Below are positions 12,638-25,043 of a stretch of 64,000 nucleotides of DNA, in pieces; the stretch's first letter is position 1; every line of letters begins with the position of its first letter. The position numbers and the translations under genes were made by a program. The DNA is from Chamaelirium japonicum. Lineage: Eukaryota > Streptophyta > Magnoliopsida > Liliales > Melanthiaceae. Location: assembly GCA_947650365.1 (NCBI GenBank), contig OX393552.1, positions 48,004,999 through 48,068,998 on the forward strand. Direction: 5' to 3'. Under the pieces are notes generated by a model. The model did not search any database and had not been told where the DNA came from. It saw only the letters and a program-made list of their open reading frames with translations.

Positions 12638-12948
12638 CGATCCATTCTAATTCATTCTCACAAATGTAACCTTTCTAATTCATTTGTACGATCCATTCTA
12701 ATTCATTCGTACGATCCATTCTAATCCATTCGTACGATCCATTCTAATCCATTCGTACGATCCATTCTAATTCATTCGCACGAATGTAACCATTTTAATT
12801 CATTCGTACGATCCATTCTAATTCATTCCTACGATCCATTCTAATTCATTTGCACGAATGTATCTATTCTAATTTATTTGCACGATCCATTCTAATTCAT
12901 TCCTATGATCCATTTTAATCCATTCGTACGATCCATTCTAATCCATTC
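12638..12948 (-). repeat. satellite block 14, - orientation
   Basis: A partial copy of the 400-bp variant string that starts with CTCACAAATGTAACC. It exits on CATTCGAATG, a perfect 10-bp dyad around TTCGAA. Confidence 0.91.
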
Positions 12949-14519
12949 GAATGAATCGTACGAATGAATTAGAATAGATCGTAGGAATTAATTAGAATGG
13001 ATCATACGAATGAATTAGAATGCATCGTGCGAATGAATTAGAATGGATCATACGAATGAATTAGAATGGATACATTTGTGCGAATGATTTAGAATGGATC
13101 GTACGAATGAATTAGAATGGATACATTCTTGCGAATGAATTAGAATGGATCGTAGGAATGAATTATAATGGATTGTACGAATGAATTAGAATGGATAGTG
13201 CGAATGAATTAGAATTGATCGTACAAATGAATTAGAATGGATTAGAATGGATCGTACGAATGGATTAGAATGGATCGTACGAATGAATTAGAATGGATCG
13301 TGCGAATGAATTAGAATGGATCGGACGAATGAATTTGAATGAATCGTACGAATGAATTAGAATGGATCGTGCGAATGAATTAGAATGAATCGTACGAATG
13401 CATTAGAATGGATCATACAAATGAATTAAAATGGATCGTACAAATGAATTGGAATGGATCGTACGAATGAATTAGAATATATCATGTGAATGAATTAGAA
13501 TGGATCGTACGTTTGAATTAGATTGGATTGTGCGAATGAATTAGAATGGATGCATTCGTGCGAATGAATTAAATTAGATCGTATGAATGAATTAGAATGG
13601 ATCGTACGAATGAATTAGAATGGATACATTTGTACGAATGAATTAGAATGGATCGTACGAATGGATTAGAATAGATCGTACGAATGAATTAGAATGGATC
13701 GTACAAATTAATTAGAAAGGTTACATTTGTGAGAATGAATTAGAATGGATCGGACGAATGAATTAGAATGGATCGTACGAATGGATTAGAATGGATCGTA
13801 CGAATGGATTAGAATGGATCGTACGAATGAATTAGAATGGATCGTACAAATGAATTAGAAAGGTTACATTTGTGAGAATGAATTAGAATGGATCGTACGA
13901 ATAGATTAGAATGGATCGTACGAATGGATTAGAATGGATACATTCGTACGAATGAATTAGAATGGATCATACAAATGAATTTGAAAGGTTACATTCATGA
14001 GAATGAATTAGAATGAATCGTACGAATGCATTAGAATGGATACATTCGTACGAATGAATTAGAATGGATCGTACGAATGAATTAGAATGAATCATACGAA
14101 TGGATTAGAATGGATCGTACGAATGAATTAGAATGGATCGTACAAATGAATTAGAAAGGTTACATTTGTGAGAATGAATTAGAATGGATCGTACGAATGA
14201 ATTAGAATAGATAGTACGAATGAATTAGAATGGATCGTACGAACGAATTAGAATGGATCATATGAACGAATTAGAATGGATCGTACGAATAAATTAGAAT
14301 GGATACATTCGAGCGAATGAATTAGAATGGATCGTACGAATGAATTAGAATGGATCATAGGAATGAATTAGAATGGATCGTGCAAACGAATTAGTATGTA
14401 CGAATGAATTAGAATGGATACATTCGTGCGAATGAATTAGAATAGATCATACGAATGAATTATAATGGATCGTACGAATGGATTAGAACGCATTGTACGA
14501 ATGAATAAGATTGCATCGT
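12949..14519 (+). repeat. satellite block 15, + orientation
   Basis: Many GTGAG-type 28-mers with TAGAAAGGTTACATT. From about 14230 it carries the GAACGAATTAG, CGAGC, TAGG, GTGCAAA string that is the reverse complement of the 400-bp string in '-' blocks. It ends on GCATCGTACGATCC as block 7 does. Confidence 0.92.
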
Positions 14520-14840
14520 ACGATCCATTCTAATTCATTCGTACGATCCATTCTAATTCATTCGCACAAATGTATCCATTCTAATTCATTCGCTCGAATG
14601 TATCCATTTTAATTCATTTGTACGATCCATTCTAATTCATTCGTACGAACTAATTCATTCGTACAATCTATTCTAATTCATTTGTACGATCTATTCTAAT
14701 TCATTCGCACGAATGTCCCCATTCTAATTCATTCGTACGATCCATTCTAATTTGTTCGTACGATCCATTCTAATTCATTCGTACGAATAAATTAGAATGG
14801 ATACATTCATGCAAATGAATTAGAATGGATACATTCGTGC
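14440..14840. repeat. inversion-bearing segmental duplication, copy 2
   Basis: Partner of 9780-10180 at an offset of about 4,645 bp, with scattered single-base differences and the same two switches. Confidence 0.88.
14520..14782 (-). repeat. satellite block 16, - orientation
   Basis: Near copy of block 8 about 4.65 kb away, including the truncated unit (GAACTAATTCATTC). It exits at ATTCGTACGAAT. Confidence 0.92.
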
Positions 14841-14866
14841 GAATGAATTAGAATGGATTCATTTGT
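14783..14866 (+). repeat. satellite block 17, + orientation
   Basis: Three to four units rich in 28-mers. It ends at TTGTACGATCC. Confidence 0.9.
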
Positions 14867-16595
14867 ACGATCCATTCTAATTCATTTGCATGAATATACG
14901 ATCCATTCCAATTCATTCGCACAAATGTATCCATTCTAATTCATTCGTACGATCCATTCTAATTCATTCGTACGATCCATTCTAATTTATTCGTACGATT
15001 CATTCTAATTCATTCGCACGATCCATTCTAATTCATTCCTACGATCTATTCTAATTCATTCGCTCGAATGTATCCATTCTAATTCATTCGTTCGATCCAT
15101 TCTAATTCATTCGTACGATCCATTCAAATTCATTCGCATGATCCATTCTAATTTATTCGTACGATCCATTCTAATCCATTCGTACGATCCATTCTAATTC
15201 ATTCGTACGATCCATTCTAATTCATTCGCACGATCCATTCTAATTCATTCGTACGATCCATTCTAATTCATTCGCTCGAATGTATCCATTCTAATTCATT
15301 CTAATTCATTCGTATGATCCATTCTAATGCATTCGTATGATTCATTCTAATTCATTCGTACGATCCATTCTAATTCATTCGTACGATCTAATTCTAATCC
15401 ATTCGTACGATCCATTCTAATTCGCACAAATGTATCCATTTTAATTAATTCGTACGATCCATTCTAATTTATTCATACGATCCATTCTAATTCATTCGCA
15501 CGATCCATTCTTATTCATTCGTACGATCCATTCTAATTCATTCGCATGAATATATCTATTCTAATTCATTCGTATGATCTATTCTAATTTATTCGTACGA
15601 TCTATTCTAATCCATTCGTACGATTCATTCTAATTCATTCGTACGATCCATTCTAATGCATTCGTACGATTCATTCTAATTCATTCGCACGATCCATTCT
15701 AATTTATTCGTACGATCCATTCTTATTCATCCATACGATCCATTCTAATTCATTCATACGATCCATTCTAATTCATTCGTACGATCCATTCTAATTCATT
15801 CGTATGATCCATTCTAACTCATTCGGTGGATCCATTCTAATTCATTCTTACGATCTATTCTAATTCATTCGGTGGATCCATTCTAATTCATTCGTACGAT
15901 CCATTCTAATTCATTCGCACGATCCATTCTAATTCATTCGTACGATCCATTCTAATTCATTTGCACGATCCATTCTAATTCATTCGTACGATCCATTCTA
16001 ATTCATTTGCACGAATGTAACCATTCTAATTCATTCGTACGATCCATTCTAATTCATTCCTACGATCCATTCTAATTCATTCGCACGAATGCATCCATTC
16101 AAATTCATTTGCACGATCCATTCTAATTCATTCCTACGATCCATTCTAATTCATTCGCACGAATGTATCCATTCTAATTCATTTGCACGATCCATTCTAA
16201 TTCATTCGCATGAATGTATGTATCCATTCTAATTCATTCGTACGAACCATTCTAATTCATTCGTATGATCAATTCTAATTCATTCGCACGATCCATTCTA
16301 ATTCATTCGTACGATCCATTCTAATTCATTCGCACGAATGTAACCATTCGTACGATCCATTCTAATTCATTCGTATGAATGTATCCTTTTTAATTCATTT
16401 GTACGATCTATTCTAATTCGTTCATACGATCCATTCTAATTCATTTGTACGATCCATTCTAATTCATTCGCACGATCTATTCTAATCCATTCGTACGATC
16501 CATTCTAATTCATTCATACGATCCATTCTAATTCATTCGCTCGAATGTATCCATTTTAATTCATTCGTACGATCCATTCTAATTCATTCGTACGA
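14867..16595 (-). repeat. satellite block 18, - orientation
   Basis: Contains two GGTGGATCC marker units (about 15825 and 15868). The region 15860-16240 is copied at 21020-21400. It exits on CGATCG. Confidence 0.92.
15860..16240 (-). repeat. segmental duplication, partner 21020-21400
   Basis: About 380 bp in the same order as 21020-21400 at an offset of 5,160 bp. It includes the 32-bp unit with GAATGTATGTATCC (16208 and 21368). Confidence 0.88.
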
Positions 16596-16793
16596 TCGAA
16601 CAAATGAATTAGAATGGATACATTCGAGCGAATGAATTAGAATAGATCGTAGGAATGAATTAGAATGGATCATACGAATGAATTAGAATGGATCGTGCGA
16701 ATGAATTAGAATGGATTGTATGAATGAATTAGAATGGATACATTCATGCGAATGAATTAGAATGGATCGGACGAATGAATTAGAATGGATCGT
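16596..16793 (+). repeat. satellite block 19, + orientation
   Basis: Consists of the recurrent CGAGC, TAGG, CATAC, CGTGC, TTGTA, GGAC module and ends in a 40-bp perfect palindrome. Confidence 0.92.
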
Positions 16794-16813
16794 ACGATCC
16801 ATTCTAATTCATT
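16774..16813. repeat. 40-bp perfect palindrome at +/- switch
   Basis: Twenty bases (AATGAATTAGAATGGATCGT) are followed directly by their exact complement, centre 16793/16794 in CGTACG. Two consensus units face each other without a single lost base. A cruciform is possible on paper. Confidence 0.95.
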
Positions 16814-17572
16814 TGTATGATCCATTCTAATTCATTCGTACAATCCATTCTAATCCATTCGTACGATCCATTCTAATCCATTTGCACGAGTATACGATCC
16901 ATTCTAATTTATTCGCAAGAATGTATCCATTCTAATTCATTCGCACAATCCAATCTAATTCAAATGTACGATCCATTCTAATTCATTCGTACATCTATTC
17001 GTACGATCCATTCTAATTCATTCCTATGATCCATTCTAATTCATTCGTACGATCCATTCTAATTTATTCGCTCGAATGTATCCATTCTAATTCATTCGTA
17101 CGATCCATTCTAATTCATTCGCATGATCCATTCTAATTCATTCGCACGATCCATTTTAACTCATTCGTACGATCCATTCTAATTTATTCCTACGATCCAT
17201 TCTAATCCATTCGTACGATCCATTCTAATTCATTCGCATGATCCATTCTAATTCATTCATATGATCCATTCTAATTTATTCGCATGATCCATTCAAATTC
17301 ATTCGCGCAATCCATTCTAATTCATTCGTATGATCCATTCTAATTCATTTGCACGATCCATTCTAATTCATTCACACGAATACAACCTTTCTAATTCATT
17401 CGCACGATCCATTCTAATTCATTCGTTCGATCCATTCTAATTCATTCGTACAATCCATTCAAATTCATTCGCATGATCCATTCTATTCCATTTGTACGAT
17501 CCATTCTAATTTATTTGCACGAATATACGATCCATTCTAATTCATTCGCTCGATCCATTCTAATTCTTTCAT
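16794..17572 (-). repeat. satellite block 20, - orientation
   Basis: Units more divergent than average (GCATG, GCGC and GTTC tails). It includes a shortened 28-mer (GAGTATACGATCC) also seen at about 5625. It exits on TTTCATATGAGAA. Confidence 0.91.
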
Positions 17573-17694
17573 ATGAGAATGAATTAGAATGGTTACATTC
17601 GTGCGAATGAATTAGAATGGATCGTACGAATGAATTAGAAAGGATCGTGCGAATGAATTAGAATTGATCATACGAATGAATTAGAATGGATCGT
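17573..17694 (+). repeat. satellite block 21, + orientation
   Basis: Five units starting with a GAGAATG variant. It ends at ATCGTACGGTCC, one base off a perfect dyad. Confidence 0.9.
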
Positions 17695-17757
17695 ACGGTC
17701 CATTCTAATTCATTCGCATGATCCATTCTAATTCATTTGTACGATCCATTCTAATTT
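17695..17757 (-). repeat. satellite block 22, - orientation
   Basis: Only about 63 bp, under three units. It exits inside a unit (TAATTTCC|GAATGAATTAG) with no palindrome, so this end looks like a simple breakpoint. Confidence 0.9.
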
Positions 17758-17990
17758 CCGAATGAATTAGAATGGATCGTAGGAATGAATTAGAATGGAT
17801 CGTACGAATGAATTAGAATGGTTACATTCGTGCGAATGAATTAGAATGGATACATTCATGCAAATGAATTACAATGGATCGTACGAATGAATTAGAATTA
17901 ATCATACGAATGAATTAGAATGGATCGTACGAATGAATTAGATTGCATCGTACGAATGAATTAGAATGGATCGTGCGAATGAATTAGAAC
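17758..17990 (+). repeat. satellite block 23, + orientation
   Basis: Ten units. It ends within a unit, TTAGAAC|GATCCATTC, with only a short overlap. Confidence 0.9.
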
Positions 17991-20390
17991 GATCCATTCT
18001 AATTCATTCGTACGATCCATTCTAATTCATTCATATGATCCATTCTAATTCATTCATACGATCCATTCTAATTCATTTGCATGAATGTATCCATTCTAAT
18101 TCATTCACACGAATGTATCCATTCTAATTTATTCGTACGATCCATTCTAATTCATTCTCACTAATGTAACCTTTATAATTCAATTGTATGATCCATTCTA
18201 ATTCATTCGTACGATCCATTCTAGTCCATTCGTACGATCCATTCTAATCCATTCGTACGATCCATTCTAATCCATTCGTACGATCCATTCTAATTCATTC
18301 GTATGATCCATTCTAATTCATTCGCTCGAATGTATCCATTCTAATTCATTCGTATGATCCATTCTAATCCATTCGTATGATCCATTCTAAACCATTCGTA
18401 CGATCCATTCTAATTCATTCGCACGAATGTAACCATTCTAATTCATTCCTACGATCCATTCTAATTCATTCGCACAATCTATTCTAATTCATTCGTCCGA
18501 TCCATTCTAATTCATTCGCACAAATGTATCCATTCTAATTCATTCGTACAATCCATTCTAATTCATTCGCACGATCCATTCTAATTCATTCGTATGATCC
18601 ATTCTAATTCATTCCTACGATCTATTCTAATTCATTCGCTCGAATGTATCCATTTTAATTTATTCGTACAATCCATTCTAATTCATTCGTACGATCCATT
18701 CTAATCCATTCATACGATCCATTCTAATTCATTCCTACGATCTATTCTAATTCATTCGCTTGAATGTATCCATTCTAATTCATTCGTACGATCCATTCTA
18801 ATTTATTCGTATGATCCATTCTAATTCATTCGCACGATCCATTGTAATTCATTCACATGATGTATTCTAATTCATTCGTATGATCCATTCTAATTCATTC
18901 GTATGATTCATTCTAATTCATTCGTACGATCCATTCTAATTCATTCACACAAATGTATCCATTCTAATTCATTCGTACGATCCATTCTTATTCATTCGCA
19001 CGATCCATTCTATTTCATTTGTACGAATGTATCTATTCTAATTCATTCGCACGATCCATTCTAATTCATTCGTATGATCCATTCTAATTTATTCGTACGA
19101 TCCATTCTAATTCATTCACACGAATGTATTCGTTCTAATTCATTCGTACGATCAATTCTAATTCATTCGCACGATCGATTCTAATTCATCCGTACGATCC
19201 ATTCTAATTCATTCGTACGATCCATTCTAATTCATTCTCACAAATGTAATCTTTCTAATTCATTTGTATGATCCATTCTAATTCATTCGTATGATCCATT
19301 CTAATCTATTCGTATGATCCATTCTAATTCATTTGTATGATCCATTCTAATTCATTCTCACAAATGTAACCTTTCTAATTCATTTGTACGATCCATTCTA
19401 ATTCATTCCTACGATCTATTCTAATTCATTCGCACGATCCATTTTAATTTATTTGTACGATCCATTCTAATTCATTCGTACGATCTATTCTAATTCATTC
19501 GTACGATCTATTCTAATTCATTCGTACGATCTATTCTAATTCATTCGCACGAATGTAACCATTCTAATTCATTCGTACGATTCATTCTAATTCATTCATA
19601 TGAGCTATTCTAATTCATTCGTACGATCCATTCAAATTCATTCGCATGATCCGTTCAAATTCATTTGTACAATCCATTCTAATTAACTCTGACGAATGTA
19701 AACTTTCTGATTTATTTGTATGATCCATTCTAATTCATTCGTACGATCCATTCCATTCACACGATCCATTCTAATTCATTCGTATGATCCATTCTAATTC
19801 ATTCCTACAATCTATTCTAATTCAATCGCTCGAATGTATCCATTCTAATTCATTCGAACCATTCTAATCCATTCGTCCGATCCATTCTAATTCATTCGTA
19901 CGAATGTAACCATTCTAATCCATTCGTACGATCCATTCTAATTCATTCCTACGATCCATTCTAATTCATTCGCACGAATTTAACCATTCTAATTCATTTG
20001 TATGATCCATTCTAATTCATTCGTACTATCCATTCTAATTCATTCGCACAAATGTATCCATTTTAATTCATTCGCATGATCAATTCTAATTCATTCGTAC
20101 GATCAATTCTAATTCATTCCTACGATCCATTCTAATTCATTCACCTGATCCATTCGTACGATCCATTCTAATTCATTCGTACGATCCATTCTAATTCATT
20201 CATACGATCCATTCTAATTCGTTCGTACGATCCATTCTAATTTATTCGTATGATCCATTCTAATTTATTCGCACGATCCATTCTAATTCATTCGCACGAT
20301 CCATTCTAATTCAAACGTACGATCCATTCTAATTCATTCACATGATGTATTCTAATTCATTCGTATGATCCATTCTAATTCATTCGTATG
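17991..20390 (-). repeat. satellite block 24, - orientation
   Basis: A 2.4-kb block without internal switches. Several CTCAC-AAATGTAACC and GCTCG 28-mers are present, but spaced less regularly than in block 6. It exits at CGTATGATTAGAATGG. Confidence 0.92.
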
Positions 20391-20725
20391 ATTAGAATGG
20401 ATCGTATGAACGAATTAGAATGGATTGTACGAATGAATTAGAATGGATCGTACGAATGAATTAGAATGGATTAGAATGGATCATACGTATGAATTAGCAT
20501 GGTTACATTCGATCGAATGAATTAGAATGGATCGTACGAATGAATTAGAATGGATCATAGGAATGAATTAGAATGGATCGTGCAAATGAATTAGAATGGA
20601 TACATTCGTGCGAATGAATTAGAATGGATCGTAGGAATGAATTAGAATGGATCGTACGAATGAATTAGAATGGATCGTACAAATGAATTAGAATGGATCG
20701 TACGAATGAATTAAAATGGATCATA
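20391..20725 (+). repeat. satellite block 25, + orientation
   Basis: Carries the GAACGAATTAG, CGATCG, TAGG, GTGCAAA string, an inverted relative of the 400-bp string in '-' blocks. It ends at CATAC|TAATCC. Confidence 0.91.
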
Positions 20726-21885
20726 CTAATCCATTCGTACGATCCATTCTAATTCATTCGCACGAATGTAACCATTCTAATTCATACGTATGATCCATTC
20801 TAATTCATTCGTATAATTTATTTGCACGATCCATTCTAATTCATTCGTACGATCCATTCTGATGCATTCGTATGATTCATTCTAATTCATTCGCACAATC
20901 CATTCTAATTTATTCATATGATCCATTCTAATTTATTCATACGATCCATTCTAATTCATTCGTTCGATCCATTCTAATTCATTCATACGATCCATTCTAA
21001 TTCATTCGCACGATCCATTCTAATTTATTCGTACGATCCATTCTAATTCATTCGGACGATCTATTCTAATTCATTCGCACGATCCATTCTAATTCATTCG
21101 TACGATCCATTCTAATTCATTCGCACGATCCATTCTAATTCATTCGTACGATCCATTCTAATTCATTCGCACGAATGTAACCATTCTAATTCATTCGTAC
21201 GATCCATTCTAATTCATTCCTACGATCCATTCTAATTCATTCGCACGAATGTATCCATTCTAATTCATTTGCACGATTCATTCTAATTCATTCCTACGAT
21301 CCATTCTAATTCATTCGCACGAATGTATCCATTCTAATTCATTTGCACGATCCATTCTAATTCATTCGCATGAATGTATGTATCCATTCTAATTCATTCG
21401 TATGATCAATTCTAATTCATTCGCACGATCCATGCTAATTCATTCGCACGATCCATTCTAATTCATTCCTACGATCCATTCTAATTCATTCGCATGAATG
21501 TATCCATTCTAATTCATTTGCACGATCCATCTAATTCATTCCTATGATCCATTCTAAGTCATTCGTACGATCCATTCTAATTCATTCGCTCGAATGTATC
21601 CATTCTAATTCATTCGTACGATCCATTCTAATTCGTTCATACGATCCATTCTAATTCGTTCGTACGATCCATTCTAATTCGTTCGCACGATCCATTCTTA
21701 TTCATTCTAATTCATTCGTACGATCCATTCTAATTCATTCGTACGATCCATTCTAATTCATTCGCACGAATGTATCCATTCTAATGCATTCGTATGATTC
21801 ATTCTTATTCATTCGCACGATCCATTCTAATTCATTCGTACGATCCATTCTTAATCATTCATACGATCCATTCTAATTCATTTGT
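20726..21885 (-). repeat. satellite block 26, - orientation
   Basis: Includes the duplicate of 15860-16240 and then an 'ATTCGTTC' run (about 21630-21690) typical of the end of the 400-bp string. It exits at TTGTACGAA. Confidence 0.92.
21020..21400 (-). repeat. segmental duplication, partner 15860-16240
   Basis: Same variant order as its partner 5,160 bp upstream. Differences are scattered single bases (for example GATTCATT for GATCCATT). Confidence 0.88.
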
Positions 21886-23682
21886 ACGAATGAATTAGAA
21901 TGGATCGTACGAATGGATCAGATGGATTGTGCGAATGAATTAGAAGGGATTGGACGAACGAAGTAGAATGGATCGTATGAACGAATTAGAATGGATCGTA
22001 CGAATGAATTAGAATGGATACATTCGAGCGAATGAATTAGAACGGATCGTACGAATGAATTAGAATGGATCATAGGAATGAATTAGAATGGATCGTACGA
22101 ATGGATTAGAACGCATTGTACGAATGAATTAGAATGGATCATACAAATGAATTAGAATGGATACATTCGTGTGAATGAATTAGAATGGATCGTACGAATG
22201 AATTAGAAGGGATCGTGTGAATGAATTAGAATGGATAGTGCGAATGAACTAGAATGGATCGTACGAATGAATTAGAATGGATACATTCGTGCGAATAAAT
22301 TAGAATGGATCGTACGAATGAAATAGAATGGATTGTACGAATAAATTAGAATGGATCCACCGAATGAGTTAGAATGGATCAGACGAATGAATTAGAATGG
22401 ATCGTACGAATGAATTAGAATGGATACATTCGAGCGAATGAATTAGAATAGATCGTAGGAATGAATTAGAATGGATCATACGAATGAATTAGAATGGATC
22501 TTGCTAATGAATTAGAATGGATTGTACGAATGAATTAAAATGGATACATTCGAGCGAATGAATTAGAATAGATCGTAGGAATGAATTAGAATGGATCATA
22601 TGAATGAATTAGAATGGATCGTGCGAATGAATTAGAATGGATTATATGAATGAATTAGAATGGATACATTTGTACGAATGAATTAGAATGGATCGTACGA
22701 ATGAATTAGAATGGATCATGTGAATAAATTTGAATGGATTGTACGAATGAATTAGAATGGATCGAACGAATGAATTAGAATTGATTATGAGAATGAATTA
22801 GAATAGATTGTACGAATCAATTAGAATGGATCATACGAATGAATTAGAATAGATCGTGCGAACGAATTAGAATGGATCGTACGAACGAATAAGAATGGAT
22901 CGTACGAACGAATTAGAATGGATCGTACGAACGAATTAGAATATATCGTACGAATGAATTAGAATGGATCGTATGAACGAATTAGAATGGATCGTACGAA
23001 TGAATTAGAATGGATACATTCGAGCGAATGAATTAGAATGGATCGTGCAAATGAATTAGAATGGATACATTCGTGCGAATGAATTAGAATGGATCGTAGG
23101 AATGAATTAGAATGGATCGTACGAATGGATTAGAATGGATCATATGAATGAATTAGAATGGTTACATTCGTGCGAATGAATTAGAATGGATCGTACGAAT
23201 GGATTAGAATGGATCGTACGAATGGATTAGAACGCATTGTACGAATGAATTAGAATAGATACATTTGTGCGAATGAATTAGATTGCATCGTACGAATAAA
23301 TTTGAATGGATTGTACGAATGAATTTGAATGGATCGTACAAATGAATTAGAATGGATCTTGCGAATGAAATAGAATAGATCGTATGAATGAATAAGAATG
23401 GATCGTACGAATAAATTAGAATGGATCGTGTGAATAAATTAGAATGGATCGTACGAATGAATTAGAATGGATCCACCGAATAAGTTAAAATGGATCATAC
23501 GAATGAATTAGAATGGATCGTACGAATGAATTAAAATAGATTGTGCAAATGAATTAGATAGGATCGTATGAATGAATAAGAATGGATCGTACGAATGAAT
23601 TAGAATGGATCGTGCGAATGAATTAGAATGAATCGTACGAATGCATTAGAATAGATCGTACGAATGAATTAGAATGAATCGT
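21886..23682 (+). repeat. satellite block 27, + orientation
   Basis: Two tandem copies of the CGAGC, TAGG, CATAC, TTGC/GTGC module at about 22430 and 22550. GGATCCACCGAATGAG markers occur near 22355 and 23466. It ends on GAATCGTACGATCC. Confidence 0.92.
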
Positions 23683-24563
23683 ACGATCCATTCTAATTCA
23701 TTCGTTCGATCCATACTAATTCATTCGCACGAATGTATCCATTCTAATTCATTCATACAATCCATTGTAATTCATTTGCACGATCTTTTCTAATTCATTC
23801 ATATGATCCATTCTAATTCATTCCTATGATCTATTCTAATTCATTCGCTCGAATGTATCCATTCTAATTCATTCGTACAATCCATTCTAATTCATTCGCA
23901 CGATCCATTCTAATTCATTCGCACGATCCATTCAAATTCATTTGTATGATCCATTCTAATTCATTCCTACGATCAATTCTAATTCATTCGCTCGAATGTA
24001 TCCATTCTAATTCATTCGTACGATCCATTCTAATATATTCATATGATCTATTCTAACTCATTCGGTGGATCCATTCTAATTCATTCATACGATCCATTCT
24101 AATTTATTCGTACGATCCATTCTAATTCATTCGTACGATCCATTCTAATTCATTCGCACGAATGTATCCATTCTAATTCATTCGTACGATCCATTCTAAT
24201 TCATTCGCACTATCCATTCTAATTCATTCGCACGATCCATTCTAATTCATTCGTACGATCCATTCTAATTCATTCGCACGAATGTATCCATTCTAATTCA
24301 TTTGTACGATCCATTCTAATTCATTCGTACAATGCGTTCTAATCCATTCGTACGATCCATTCTAATTCATTCCTATGATCCATTCTAATTCATTTGTACG
24401 ATCCATTCTAATTCATTCCCTCGAATGTATCCATTCTAATTCATTCGTACGATCCATTCTAATTCATTCATACGATCCATTCAAATTCGTTCGTACGATC
24501 CATTCTAATTCATTCGCACGATCCATTCTAATCCATTCGTACGATCCATTCTAATTCATTCGT
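23683..24563 (-). repeat. satellite block 28, - orientation
   Basis: Its 24180-24430 section is copied at about 45760-46010. It exits at ATTCGTACAAAT. Confidence 0.92.
24180..24430 (-). repeat. long-range duplication, partner 45760-46010
   Basis: Shares the order GCACTATCC, GCACGATCC, GCAC-GAATGTATCC, TTGTACG, ACAATGCGTTC, CCTATG with a segment 21.6 kb away (offset 21,583 bp at AATGCGTTC). Confidence 0.85.
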
Positions 24564-25030
24564 ACAAATGAATTAGAATGGTTCGTATGAATGAATAAGA
24601 ATGGATAGTACGAATGAATTAGAATGGATCGTGCGAATGAATTAGAATGAATCGTACGAATGCATTAGAATGGATACATTCGTGCGAATGAATTAGAATG
24701 GATCGTACGAATGAATTAGAATGGATCGTACGAACGAATTAGAATGGATCGTATGAACGAATTAGAATGGATCGTACGAATGAATTAGAATGGATACATT
24801 CGAGCGAATGAATTAGAATGGATCGTACGAATGAATTAGAATGGATCATAGGAATGAATTAGAATGGATCGTGCAAATAAATTAGAATGGATACATTCCT
24901 GCGAATGAATTAGAATGGATCGTACGAATGAATTAGAATGGATCGTACGAATGAATTAGAATGGATCCACCGAATGAGTTAGAATGGTTCATACGAATGA
25001 ATTAGAATGGATCGTAGGAATGAATTAGAA
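24564..25030 (+). repeat. satellite block 29, + orientation
   Basis: Contains the GAACGAATTAG, CGAGC, TAGG, GTGCAAA string and a GGATCCACCGAATGAG marker near 24965. It ends on GAATTC. Confidence 0.92.
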
Positions 25031-25043
25031 TTCTAATTCATTC
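25018..25043. repeat. 26-bp perfect palindrome on GAATTC
   Basis: AATGAATTAGAA is followed by its complement TTCTAATTCATT; with one more pair the dyad reaches 13 bases per arm. The CGTAC part of the unit is lost at this switch, unlike the GTAC-centred ones. Confidence 0.92.
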
